From assembly GCF_003666685.1 (NCBI RefSeq), contig NZ_RCIZ01000005.1, positions 1 to 64,000 of the forward strand: a DNA stretch of 64,000 nt. Reading direction: 5' to 3'. Under the pieces are notes generated by a model, which did not search any database, had not been told where the DNA came from, and worked only from the letters and a program-made list of their open reading frames with translations. Below, one piece after another: positions 20,935 to 28,387 of this stretch. The DNA comes from Mesorhizobium sp. YM1C-6-2. GTDB lineage: Bacteria; Pseudomonadota; Alphaproteobacteria; Rhizobiales; Rhizobiaceae. The translations under genes were made by a program, and so were the position numbers. Positions within the stretch are counted from its first letter, which is position 1. Each line of letters begins with the position of its first letter.

Positions 20935-22062
20935 TCACCTGACGATGGTCAGGCGTTCGGCCGCCCGCGTGATCGCGGTGTAGAGCCAGCGCTGGCGCGT
21001 ATCCTTGAAGGCCCAGCTCTCGTCGAAGAGCACGATCTCGTTCCATTGCGAGCCCTGCGCCTTGTGGACGGTCAGCGCGTAGCCGTAGTCGAAATCGTCG
21101 AAACGCTTCTTCTGCTGCCAGGGGATCTCCTCGTCCGGATTCTCGAAGGCGGCCTTCAGCAGCTTGATCTTGGCGACGCCGCGGTCCGGATCGTCCTCCT
21201 CCGGCGAGACGAGCAGGTTGATGCCGGGCTTCACCGTCTCGCGCGACGACGTCATGACCTTCCACAGCGAACCGTTGAGCAGGCCTTTCGCGGGATCGTT
21301 GCGCAGGCACACCAGCTTGTCGCCTGCCTGCGGGTAGTTGGCGGAAAAACCCTTGAGCTCGCGCAGGCGCGCATTGTAGCGGCGGCGCGTGCGGTTGGTG
21401 CCGACCAGCACCTGGTCGGCCTTGAGCACCAGCTCCTGCGTCACCTGCTCGCGGCCGATCACCTGCGCCGTGCCGTAGTCGCCGTGCATGAATTCGCGCC
21501 CTTCGCGCACGTCGAGCGCCAGTCGGATGATCGGATTGTCCCGCGCCTGCCGGTGGATCTCGGTCAGGAGCACGTCTGGCTCATGCTCGGTGAAGAAGCC
21601 GCCGCCCGAGATCGGCGGCAGCTGCGCCGGGTCGCCGAGCACGAGAATGGGCGTGCCGAAGGACTGCAGGTCCTTGCCGAGCTGCTCGTCGACCATCGAG
21701 CATTCGTCGATGATGATGAGTTTTGCGCGCGCCACCGGGCTCTGGCGGTTGAGCGCGAAGGTCGGGTTGATCGACGTCTTGCCGGTCGATTCGTCCTCGA
21801 CCGCCTCCTCGCCGCGCGGGCGATAGATAAGCGAATGGATGGTGCGGGCGTTGGTGGCGCCCTTGGAGCGCAGCACCTGCGCGGCCTTGCCGGTGAAGGC
21901 TGCGAACTGCACCTGCCCGTCGACATGTTCGGCGAAATAGCGCGCGAGCGTCGTCTTGCCGGTTCCGGCATAACCGAACAGGCGGAAGATCTGCGGCCGG
22001 CCGTCCTTCAGCCATCGCGCCACCGCCTTCAGCGCGTCGTCCTGCTGGGGAGAAAATTCCAT
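20935..22062 (-). CDS. RecD-like ATP-dependent DNA helicase
   Basis: 375 residues from the ATG at 22062 (MEFSPQQDDALKAV); the upstream extension of the frame does not look like protein. It is a superfamily 1B helicase: Walker A GYAGTGKTTLARYF, motif II IIDECSMVDEQ, motif III LVLGDPAQLPPI, and a C-terminal UvrD_C_2 motif (YALTVHKAQGSQW, AITRAAERL). It lacks the N-terminal domains of RecD2 and is close in size to short phage Dda-like helicases common in Rhizobiales chromosomes. The likely role is in DNA repair or fork remodelling. Confidence 0.93.
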   Translation of the reverse strand: MEFSPQQDDALKAVARWLKDGRPQIFRLFGYAGTGKTTLARYFAEHVDGQVQFAAFTGKAAQVLRSKGATNARTIHSLIYRPRGEEAVEDESTGKTSINPTFALNRQSPVARAKLIIIDECSMVDEQLGKDLQSFGTPILVLGDPAQLPPISGGGFFTEHEPDVLLTEIHRQARDNPIIRLALDVREGREFMHGDYGTAQVIGREQVTQELVLKADQVLVGTNRTRRRYNARLRELKGFSANYPQAGDKLVCLRNDPAKGLLNGSLWKVMTSSRETVKPGINLLVSPEEDDPDRGVAKIKLLKAAFENPDEEIPWQQKKRFDDFDYGYALTVHKAQGSQWNEIVLFDESWAFKDTRQRWLYTAITRAAERLTIVR

Positions 22063-22217
22063 GCGCCTGACTGGCAGGATTCGGGTTTGAGGGGCAAGGA
22101 CGCATCGTCCTGCGCCGCGATACGAACAAACAGGGAACATGGACGCGCCGTGTTTGTCAAGCGCTTTACATGGCAAGGTCCTGCGCTAGCATCCGCTTAT
22201 CTGGATGGGGACCTCCA

Positions 22218-22931
22218 ATGCCGAATCGGCGCGCTTTGTCGCTCACGCCCGAACTCGTGGCCTCATGCGAACGCGAAGTGGCCGATCCAGGTCCTGCCGC
22301 CGGCCTGGTCCAACTGACCGACGCCGAGGTTTCGGCCAAGGCAGAAGAGCTGGACCGCGAGTGCGGCGACGCTCCGCTCTGGCTGTTCGCCTACGGCTCG
22401 CTGATCTGGAAGCCGGATTTCGAGGCGGTGGAGGCGAAGCGTGCAGTAGCCCGCGGCTGGCACCGGTCCTTCTGCATCGAACTGCCGCGCTGGCGCGGGT
22501 CGCCGGACCTGCCCGGCCAGATGATGGCAATCGTACGCGGCGGCACCTGTCATGGCGTCGCCTTCCGGCTGCCTGACGAGAACCGCGTCGCCCAGCTCTA
22601 CCGGATGCTCAACAGGGAATCCGACTACGAGGGTGATCTCGACAACGCTCGCTGGCTGAACATCGACAGCGCCGAGGGAAAAGTGCGCGCGCTGGCCTTC
22701 TGGGCAGCGCCGACAAAAAGCTTTCCCTTCCTGAAACTGTCGCCGGAGGAAACCGCAAAACGCATCGCGCGCGCCTGCGGCCATCTCGGCTCCAACGCGG
22801 CCTATCTCTACAACACCATCGTCAAGCTCGAGGAATACGGCATCCACGACCGCAACCTCTGGCAACTGCAGGAGCTAGTGGCCGACGAGATCAGGCGGCA
22901 GCGGGACATGAACGGAGCGGCGGTGCTGTAG
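22218..22931 (+). CDS. ChaC-type gamma-glutamylcyclotransferase (first of two)
   Basis: 237 residues from the ATG at 22218. The cyclotransferase fold is shown by LWLFAYGSLIWKPDF (the glycine loop that binds the gamma-glutamyl group), VARGWHRSFCIEL and the YRMLNRESDYEGDL segment with the catalytic Glu. ChaC enzymes release 5-oxoproline from glutathione, lowering glutathione levels. A second, divergent copy is at 32388..33110. The gene is divergent from the helicase and shares about 155 bp of upstream sequence with it. Confidence 0.93.
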   Translation: MPNRRALSLTPELVASCEREVADPGPAAGLVQLTDAEVSAKAEELDRECGDAPLWLFAYGSLIWKPDFEAVEAKRAVARGWHRSFCIELPRWRGSPDLPGQMMAIVRGGTCHGVAFRLPDENRVAQLYRMLNRESDYEGDLDNARWLNIDSAEGKVRALAFWAAPTKSFPFLKLSPEETAKRIARACGHLGSNAAYLYNTIVKLEEYGIHDRNLWQLQELVADEIRRQRDMNGAAVL

Positions 22932-23139
22932 GCCTCCCGCCGCACGGAACCACGCCGCCGGCTCGATATACCCGATATTGCATTGCACAAAGATCAAGAC
23001 ATCCAATTCATTTGGACGGATTGAATAATACTTTTGTCTCAACTTTATTGCTCTGCAGGCTCCAACAGTTGTTGCCAAGAGCTTTCATGTTATGCTTCGG
23101 CGTTAGGGCGGGCGGCTCTTGACTGAAGTGGAGGAGGAA

Positions 23140-24393
23140 ATGAAAGACCGCCTATTTGCTTCGACGGCCGCGCTTATCCTCGCATCTACCGGGTTGGCGC
23201 AGGCACAGGACAACATGCAGAAGCTTGAAAACATGCAGACGACCGGGACCGGGTCGGATGCCTTCCAGTTTGTGCCGCAGGACGACGAAAACGCCGCACA
23301 GCTCCGCAAGAACCTGGAGAACGTCAAGCTCCCAGACGGTTTCAAGATCAATCTCTACGCGGTCGTTCCCGACGCCCGCCACATGGCCGTGGGTCCGCAG
23401 GGCATCGTCACCTTCGTCGGCACGCGCAAGGACGCGGTGTGGGCTGTCACCGACCGCAACAAGGACGGCACCGCCGACGAGGTGAAGCGGTTTGCGCCGT
23501 CGCTGGAGTTCGCCATCCCCAACGGCGTGTGCTTCTCCAAGGACGGGTTCCTCTACATTGCCGAACGCAATCGCGTGCGCACCTTCCCGGCGGCGGAGTT
23601 CTTCTACGAAAGCCCCGACGTGGCGGTGGGCGACGTCGTCAAGGAGGGCGAGCTCATCCCGGGCGCCGACGAATCCTTCAACCACACCGCACGCGTCTGC
23701 GCGGTCGGTCCCGACAAGAAGATCTACATACAGATCGGCCAGCCCTTCAACGTACCCTCGCCCGAGAAGCAGGAGGAGTTCAAGAAGTCGGGCATTGGCG
23801 GCATTATCCGCATGGATCAGAACGGCGCCAACCGCGAGATCTTTGCCGACGGACTGCGCAACCCGGTCGGCTTCGACTTCGATCCCGCCACCGGCGACCT
23901 GTGGACGAACGACAACCAGGTCGACGGCATGGGCGACGACACCCCGCCCGGCGAATTGAACCGCGTCACCGAGATGGGCCAGAACTTCGGCTTCCCATGG
24001 TATGGCGGAGGCAAGGTCCGCACCGAGGAGTACAAGAACAGCGAACCGCCCGCCGACGTGGTCTTCCCCGTCGTCGAAACGATCGCGCATGCAGCCGATC
24101 TCGGCATGGTGTTCTACACCGGCCGGAAGTTTCCCGACCGCTACAAGCAGGGCGTCTTCACGGCCCAGCACGGTTCGTGGAACCGCACCGACCCGGCCGG
24201 CGCGCGCGTGCTGTTCACGCCGCTGAACGAGGACGGCACCGCCGGGGAGCAGGAGGAATTCGCCGCCGGCTGGCTGACCGCCGATGGCGAATACATCGGC
24301 AGGCCGACCGCGCTCACGCAACTGCGTGACGGATCGCTGCTCGTTTCCGACGATTTCGCCGGAGCGATCTACCGCATCTCCTACGGCGACTGA
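23140..24393 (+). CDS. Exported PQQ-type soluble aldose sugar dehydrogenase (sorbosone/glucose dehydrogenase family)
   Basis: 417 residues. The ATG at 23140 has a strong GGAGGAGGAA ribosome site and gives a signal peptide (FASTAALILASTGLAQAQ). The mature protein is a six-bladed propeller of the GSDH family: HMAVGPQGIVTFVGTR, FSKDGFLYIAERN, HTARVCAVGPDKKIY, GLRNPVGFDFDPATGDLWTNDN and the C-terminal RPTALTQLRDGSLLVSDDFAGAIYRI. Periplasmic oxidation of an aldose or alcohol with PQQ is expected. A cytochrome c gene follows after 53 bp and is a natural electron acceptor. PQQ synthesis genes are not in the window. Confidence 0.93.
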   Translation: MKDRLFASTAALILASTGLAQAQDNMQKLENMQTTGTGSDAFQFVPQDDENAAQLRKNLENVKLPDGFKINLYAVVPDARHMAVGPQGIVTFVGTRKDAVWAVTDRNKDGTADEVKRFAPSLEFAIPNGVCFSKDGFLYIAERNRVRTFPAAEFFYESPDVAVGDVVKEGELIPGADESFNHTARVCAVGPDKKIYIQIGQPFNVPSPEKQEEFKKSGIGGIIRMDQNGANREIFADGLRNPVGFDFDPATGDLWTNDNQVDGMGDDTPPGELNRVTEMGQNFGFPWYGGGKVRTEEYKNSEPPADVVFPVVETIAHAADLGMVFYTGRKFPDRYKQGVFTAQHGSWNRTDPAGARVLFTPLNEDGTAGEQEEFAAGWLTADGEYIGRPTALTQLRDGSLLVSDDFAGAIYRISYGD

Positions 24394-24401
24394 GCAAACC
24401 G

Positions 24402-24428
24402 GAGGTCACGGCAAATCGCCGTGACCTC
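24402..24428. promoter_or_regulatory. Intercistronic stem-loop between dehydrogenase and cytochrome genes
   Basis: GAGGTCACGGC and GCCGTGACCTC form a perfect 11-bp stem with a 5-nt loop, starting 8 nt after the dehydrogenase stop. No U-tract follows, so it is more likely an mRNA stabiliser or processing site than a terminator. Confidence 0.7.
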
Positions 24429-24446
24429 TCTTCGGGGATCTCCACC

Positions 24447-24779
24447 ATGCTTCGCTATCTTGCCGGCGTCGCCGGCTTTCTCGCGATCCTGCCGGCGATG
24501 CCGGCGCCCGTGGCGGCGGCCGACGCGGCGGCAGGCAAGACCAAGGCCGCCAAATGCAGCGTCTGTCACGGCCTCGACGGTCTCGCAAAGAACCCGGACG
24601 CGCCAAATCTCGCCGGCGACAGCGCCAACTACATCCGCAAGCAACTCGGCGCCTACAGGAGCGGCGAGCGCAAGGATCCGCAGATGAGCATCATGGCCAA
24701 GGGTCTCAGCGACGACGACATAGCCGACCTCGCCGCCTGGTATTCGAGCCTGAAAGTGACTGTCGAGATGCCGAAATAG
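24447..24779 (+). CDS. Periplasmic class I cytochrome c
   Basis: 110 residues. A signal peptide ending in PVAAA is followed by a single heme c domain: CSVCH binds heme and a Met in the C-terminal MSIMAKGL segment is the likely sixth ligand; the LSDDDIADLAAWYSSL helix ends the fold. It probably takes electrons from the adjacent sugar dehydrogenase and passes them to the respiratory chain. Both genes are on the plus strand and appear to be one operon. An alternative is a subunit for another dehydrogenase elsewhere. Confidence 0.94.
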   Translation: MLRYLAGVAGFLAILPAMPAPVAAADAAAGKTKAAKCSVCHGLDGLAKNPDAPNLAGDSANYIRKQLGAYRSGERKDPQMSIMAKGLSDDDIADLAAWYSSLKVTVEMPK

Positions 24780-24791
24780 GCGGCCCCCGCG

Positions 24792-25130
24792 CTACCGCTG
24801 CGGATCGTTCTCCAGGAGGATCGGCTTGCCGTGTGGGGTTGCATGCGCGGCGCGTTCCCAGGCTGCGGCCAAGGCGTCGACTTCCGCCGTCGGCGCCACG
24901 CCTTTCGAGACGAGAAGTTTTTCCAGCGCCGCCAGCCAGTGCTCATAGTAGTCGTGGCCGTCGTCGGAGGCATCCTGCCTCTTCACTTCCGCCGACAGCG
25001 CCTCGGCCCATTCGCCCCACGAAAACAGCCCCTTCTCGTGCAGGGCGACCGTCAGCGCAAAAGCTTCCGCCTGCCATGGCTCGGCAAAGACCGGCTCGTC
25101 GATGCCGGGCGGGAGTTCACGCTGGTTCAA
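24792..25130 (-). CDS. Nitrile hydratase accessory protein (metal-insertion chaperone)
   Basis: 112 residues. The segment EPVFAEPWQAEAFALTVALHEKGLFSWGEWAEAL and the C-terminal AAWERAAHATPHGKPI are family marks of the small activator that loads cobalt into the alpha subunit. Its start overlaps the end of the beta gene by 14 nt, so translation is coupled. The fold is the same as the N-terminal part of the beta subunit, from which such chaperones derive. It is last in the order alpha, beta, accessory. Confidence 0.93.
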   Translation of the reverse strand: MNQRELPPGIDEPVFAEPWQAEAFALTVALHEKGLFSWGEWAEALSAEVKRQDASDDGHDYYEHWLAALEKLLVSKGVAPTAEVDALAAAWERAAHATPHGKPILLENDPQR

Positions 25131-25776
25131 GATAGCTCTCCCAGGCGTCGATCGAGACGGTCAGCGTCGGGTCGGCGTCCTCGCCCCAGATCTCACGCCC
25201 GTCGAAGACGACGGTGTAGACCCATTGCGGATTCTCGCCTTCGCCATGCGCATTGGTGTCGGGGAAGACGTACCCTTCACGCACGGCCTCGACCACGCCG
25301 TGCCTGCCGCGCGCATAACGCGGCAGCCTGGTGTGGCCGGTCGGGCTGAAATTGCGGGTGACGATCCGGTCGCCCGTCTTGAAGCGCGGCGGCGTCCCGA
25401 CCGGCCGGTCGCAGGGGCCGCCGCGCGCAAGGACGGCCGGCACGTCAGCGGCCTTCAGCACGCGCTTCGGCTGCGTGGCGCCATCAACCGCCCTGCCCTC
25501 GGCAAGGTCGCGCTCGCTGACGAAGCCGTGGCGCTTGAGCAGCCGCTCCAGCCCCTTGATCCAGATCTCGTAATAGGTCGAGGACAGGTAGTCGACCGGA
25601 TGGCGGTTCTCCCGCGCGTGGCGGCTCTCGTCGATGTTCCAGAACCCAAAGGTGCCGGCGCAGAGCGTGACGCCGAGCGCACGCTTTTCCCAGTCGGCAT
25701 GGAAGACCGGCTCGTCCGTCTCGGGCGCGACCGGCCCGAGCCCCATCTGGCCGCCGAGATCGTGCGGGCCGTTCAT
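25117..25776 (-). CDS. nthB: Nitrile hydratase, beta subunit
   Basis: 219 residues. It begins [16 protein letters not shown], the hallmark of the subunit, with [15 protein letters not shown] and [12 protein letters not shown] near the N-terminus and a C-terminal SH3-like barrel ([27 protein letters not shown]). It forms the heterodimer with NthA that hydrates nitriles to amides. Its ATG overlaps the alpha stop by four bases (ATGA). Confidence 0.97.
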   Translation of the reverse strand: MNGPHDLGGQMGLGPVAPETDEPVFHADWEKRALGVTLCAGTFGFWNIDESRHARENRHPVDYLSSTYYEIWIKGLERLLKRHGFVSERDLAEGRAVDGATQPKRVLKAADVPAVLARGGPCDRPVGTPPRFKTGDRIVTRNFSPTGHTRLPRYARGRHGVVEAVREGYVFPDTNAHGEGENPQWVYTVVFDGREIWGEDADPTLTVSIDAWESYLEPA

Positions 25777-26390
25777 GCGGCTTCGGGCTCCAGCGCCACG
25801 CCGGTGCCGATCATCGAGTCGCGCGTGACCAGCCCGGCGAGATCGTCCTCGCTCCAGCCTTCGGTGCCGGCGGGCCGCTGCGGCACCACGAGGTAGCGCA
25901 GCTCGGCGGTCGAATCCCACACGCGGACCTTCTTGTCCTTCGGCAGCGTCAGCCCGAACTCTTCGAGCACGCCGCGCGGGTCGATGACGGCGCGGCTGCG
26001 ATAGGGAGGCGCCTTGTACCAGACGGGCGGCAGGCCGAGCACGCTCCACGGATAGCAGGAGCAGAGCGTGCAGACGACCAGGTTGTGGGTTTCGTCTGTG
26101 TTGAAGGCGGCCTGCATGTGCTCGCCCTGGCGGCCGGTGAAGCCGAGCGAGGCGATCGCGGCGGTCGCGTCCTGCCGCAGCCAGTCGGCATAGGCCGGGT
26201 CGCTCCAGGCGCGCGCCACGACCCTGGCGCCGTTGCGCGGCCCGACCTTGGTCTCGTAGGTGTCGACGATGACGTCGATCGCGGCGGGGTCGATCAGCCC
26301 TTTCTGGGTCAGGATCGTCTCCAGCGCGCGAACCCGCGCGGCCATCGGGTCGAGCTCGTTGTCGTGATGATGGTCGTGATCGTGTGACAT
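25773..26390 (-). CDS. nthA: Nitrile hydratase, alpha subunit, cobalt type
   Basis: 205 residues from the ATG at 26390; a GTG six bases earlier is the alternative start. The metal claw is [10 protein letters not shown] (Cys107, Cys110, Cys112). Threonine in CTLC and Tyr after the last Cys mark the non-corrin cobalt form rather than the iron form (CSLC). The N-terminus is His/Asp-rich (HDHDHHHD), which may help bind cobalt. An amidase gene is not adjacent, so the amide product would be hydrolysed by an enzyme encoded elsewhere. Confidence 0.97.
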   Translation of the reverse strand: MSHDHDHHHDNELDPMAARVRALETILTQKGLIDPAAIDVIVDTYETKVGPRNGARVVARAWSDPAYADWLRQDATAAIASLGFTGRQGEHMQAAFNTDETHNLVVCTLCSCYPWSVLGLPPVWYKAPPYRSRAVIDPRGVLEEFGLTLPKDKKVRVWDSTAELRYLVVPQRPAGTEGWSEDDLAGLVTRDSMIGTGVALEPEAA

Positions 26391-26709
26391 GGCCACAAGC
26401 TACGACCTTGCCGGCTCCCGGACAAGGCGGCGGCGGGGTTCCGCGGCTACCACCGTCAAATTTGACAAGCTTGGCCCGGTGGCCGAGAACAGCGCCTATG
26501 TTGCCCGTTTCTTTTGCCCTGCTGATAGTCTGCAAAGGCGGCCTTCTCATAGGCTGACTGCCTGGCGCCACTACCTGCGAGAGCAAGAGCGGCGCCAGGA
26601 TAGGCGACCAAAATCCCAACCGAATTCTTGCGGACTGCCTGCGGCGGATTTGCTGCGCGCGTATGCGCGCGCTCGCCAAAGCCGGCGGCCATCACCTGGA
26701 TTATGCGAT
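26391..26709. other. 319-bp divergent intergenic region
   Basis: It separates nthA (minus) from a small plus-strand gene. It holds the palindrome at 26455 and a GC-only hairpin, GCGCGC-gtatgc-GCGCGC, near 26655-26672. No other gene is supportable; the long plus-strand frame through here is not protein-like before 26710. Confidence 0.5.
26455..26466. promoter_or_regulatory. Perfect 12-bp palindrome upstream of the nitrile hydratase operon
   Basis: GTCAAATTTGAC is a perfect palindrome 65-76 bp upstream of the nthA start, in the only AT-rich spot of this region. It could be an operator for a nitrile- or metal-responsive regulator; no regulator gene is adjacent. Confidence 0.4.
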
Positions 26710-26916
26710 ATGACCTTCAGATACAGCTTCACCTTCCCGATCAGCGGCCCCAACAAGCTGCCACGCTTCAAGAAATGGGCCGAGGAACATGCACAGGAAG
26801 TCGAGATCAGCCTGCCCCTTCAGGTTCCGATCAAGAGCGAAGCCATGACCATCCGCCTGAAATCCGCCGACGATCGCGAGAAGCTTGAGACCAGGCTGAC
26901 CGGCGTCAAACTCTAG
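26710..26916 (+). CDS. Small hypothetical protein, 68 residues
   Basis: Begins MTFRYSFTFPISGPNKLPRF and ends in a helical KSADDREKLETRLTG. Third codon positions are strongly G/C, as in neighbouring real genes, unlike the preceding part of the same frame, so I start it at 26710. There is no clear Shine-Dalgarno. The alternation of strand and helix suggests a small compact domain. No family recognised; it is convergent with the LysE gene. Confidence 0.55.
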   Translation: MTFRYSFTFPISGPNKLPRFKKWAEEHAQEVEISLPLQVPIKSEAMTIRLKSADDREKLETRLTGVKL

Positions 26917-27025
26917 CGCCTGAGCAACGGTGGCGGGCCCCGCCCGCCACCGCCCGGGCCGTCTAGCCCGACGGTCGCTGTGCCTGAGCCCGCCGCTCGT
27001 GCGGCCAAGGACGGCAGGGGCGGAA

Positions 27026-27622
27026 TTATCCAAGCATCGGCCAGAGGCTGGCGGCGAGCAGCACGCCCATGGCGACGTTGAACCATTTGAGCCGGACAGG
27101 ATCGGCGAGGAAGCCGCGCAGCGCCATGCCGAAACCCGCCCAGGTCGAGACGCTGGGCAGGTTCACCACCGCGAAGGCGCCAGCCACGATGAGCATCGAG
27201 AGGAACGGCGCCTGCGGGTTGGTGTAGATGGCCATCGCGCTGACCGCCATCACCCAGGCCTTCGGATTGACCCATTGGAACGCTGCGGCCTCGAGGAAGG
27301 TCATCGGCCGCGCTCCGGAGTCGGCGCCGCTACCTATCGAGCGCGACATGGCGATCCGCCAGGCGAGATAGAGAAGGTAGGCGCCGCCGAGCACCTTGAG
27401 CGCCAGATGAAGCGAAGGAAACGCTGTCAGCATCGCGCCGAGCCCCAGGCCCACGCCAAGCAGCAGCGACAGAAACCCGCCGCCGATGCCGAGCATATGC
27501 GGGACGCTGCGCACGAAGCCGAAATTCACGCCTGAAGTAAGCAGCATCAGGTTGTTCGGCCCCGGCGTGATCGAGGTCGCGAAAGCGAAGGCCAGCAGGG
27601 CCAGGAAAGCGTCAAGGGACAT
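27026..27622 (-). CDS. LysE family amino-acid/metabolite exporter
   Basis: 198 residues from the ATG at 27622 (a GTG at 27631 is the alternative). About six transmembrane segments carry the family signature FATSITPGPNNLMLLTSGVNFG at the N-terminus and FQWVNPKAWVMAV in the middle. RhtB/LysE proteins export amino acids or homoserine lactones; the substrate is unknown. A palindrome lies just upstream. Confidence 0.94.
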   Translation of the reverse strand: MSLDAFLALLAFAFATSITPGPNNLMLLTSGVNFGFVRSVPHMLGIGGGFLSLLLGVGLGLGAMLTAFPSLHLALKVLGGAYLLYLAWRIAMSRSIGSGADSGARPMTFLEAAAFQWVNPKAWVMAVSAMAIYTNPQAPFLSMLIVAGAFAVVNLPSVSTWAGFGMALRGFLADPVRLKWFNVAMGVLLAASLWPMLG

Positions 27623-27636
27623 CGGATTCACACAAG

Positions 27637-27651
27637 GTCAGCACTGCTGAC
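27637..27651. promoter_or_regulatory. 15-bp palindrome upstream of the LysE-family gene
   Basis: GTCAGCA-C-TGCTGAC is a perfect 7-bp inverted repeat beginning 15 bp before the chosen start. LysE genes are commonly controlled by LysR- or Lrp-type regulators, none of which is adjacent here. Confidence 0.4.
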
Positions 27652-27681
27652 TTAAATTATCGGTCCGAGCGGCGGACGCGC

Positions 27682-27702
27682 CATAACCGTCAAGCGGTTA
27701 TG
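27682..27702 (-). terminator. Possible stem-loop at the end of the ilvBN transcript
   Basis: CATAACCG and CGGTTATG form a perfect 8-bp stem with a 5-nt loop, 60-80 bp downstream of the ilvN stop. No T-tract follows on the minus strand, so it may be a Rho-dependent end or mRNA-stabilising hairpin. Confidence 0.35.
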
Positions 27703-27761
27703 CCAGGGGTGGCGCCAGGATTGCGCGTATGTCCCGGATGGCTCGGGCTGCAGCCGGAGGG

Positions 27762-28334
27762 CTACATCCCCTGCGGGCCGCGGTTCATGGCGGCGACGCC
27801 GGTGCGGCAGATCTCGACCAGCCCGAGCGGCTTCATGATGGCGATGAACTGGTCGACCTTGGAGCCCTTGCCGGTGATCTCGAAGATGAAGTGCTCGGTG
27901 TTGGCGTCGATGACGCTGGCGCGGAACGCGTCGGCGAGTCGCAGGGCCTCGACGCGATTGTCGCCCTTGCCGGCGACCTTCACCAGCGCGAGCTCGCGCT
28001 CCAGCGGGCGGTCCTGACCGAGTTCCCTGGCGCGAACGGTGAGGTCGACCACGCCGTGCACCGGCACGATGCGCTCGAGCTGATGCTTGATCTGCTCCAG
28101 CACATGCGGCGTGCCGCGCGTGACGATGGTGATGCGCGACAGGTGCTTCTCGTGCTCGGTCTCGGAGACCGTGAGGCTCTCGATGTTGTAGCCGCGGCCG
28201 GAGAAGAGGCCGATGACGCGCGCAAGCACGCCCGGCTCGTTGTCGACGAGCACCGAGAGCGTGTGCGTCTCGGGAAGCTCGGTCTCCTTGGCGATGAAAT
28301 AGGCGGAGCCGGTGGGTTGAAGCTGGGCGTTCAT
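27762..28334 (-). CDS. ilvN: Acetolactate synthase, small regulatory subunit
   Basis: 190 residues. The N-terminal ACT domain is plain (THTLSVLVDNEPGVLARVIGLFSGRGYNIESLTVSETE), with the ITRVTRGTPHVLEQIKHQLE continuation and a second C-terminal ACT-like domain containing ITGKGSKVDQFIAIM. It binds valine and confers feedback inhibition on the catalytic subunit. It lies 53 bp downstream of ilvB on the same strand. Confidence 0.97.
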   Translation of the reverse strand: MNAQLQPTGSAYFIAKETELPETHTLSVLVDNEPGVLARVIGLFSGRGYNIESLTVSETEHEKHLSRITIVTRGTPHVLEQIKHQLERIVPVHGVVDLTVRARELGQDRPLERELALVKVAGKGDNRVEALRLADAFRASVIDANTEHFIFEITGKGSKVDQFIAIMKPLGLVEICRTGVAAMNRGPQGM

Positions 28335-28387
28335 GTCTGAATCTCGATCTCGGGAACTTGTGCTAACTTGCTGTACGGCCGGCGTTT

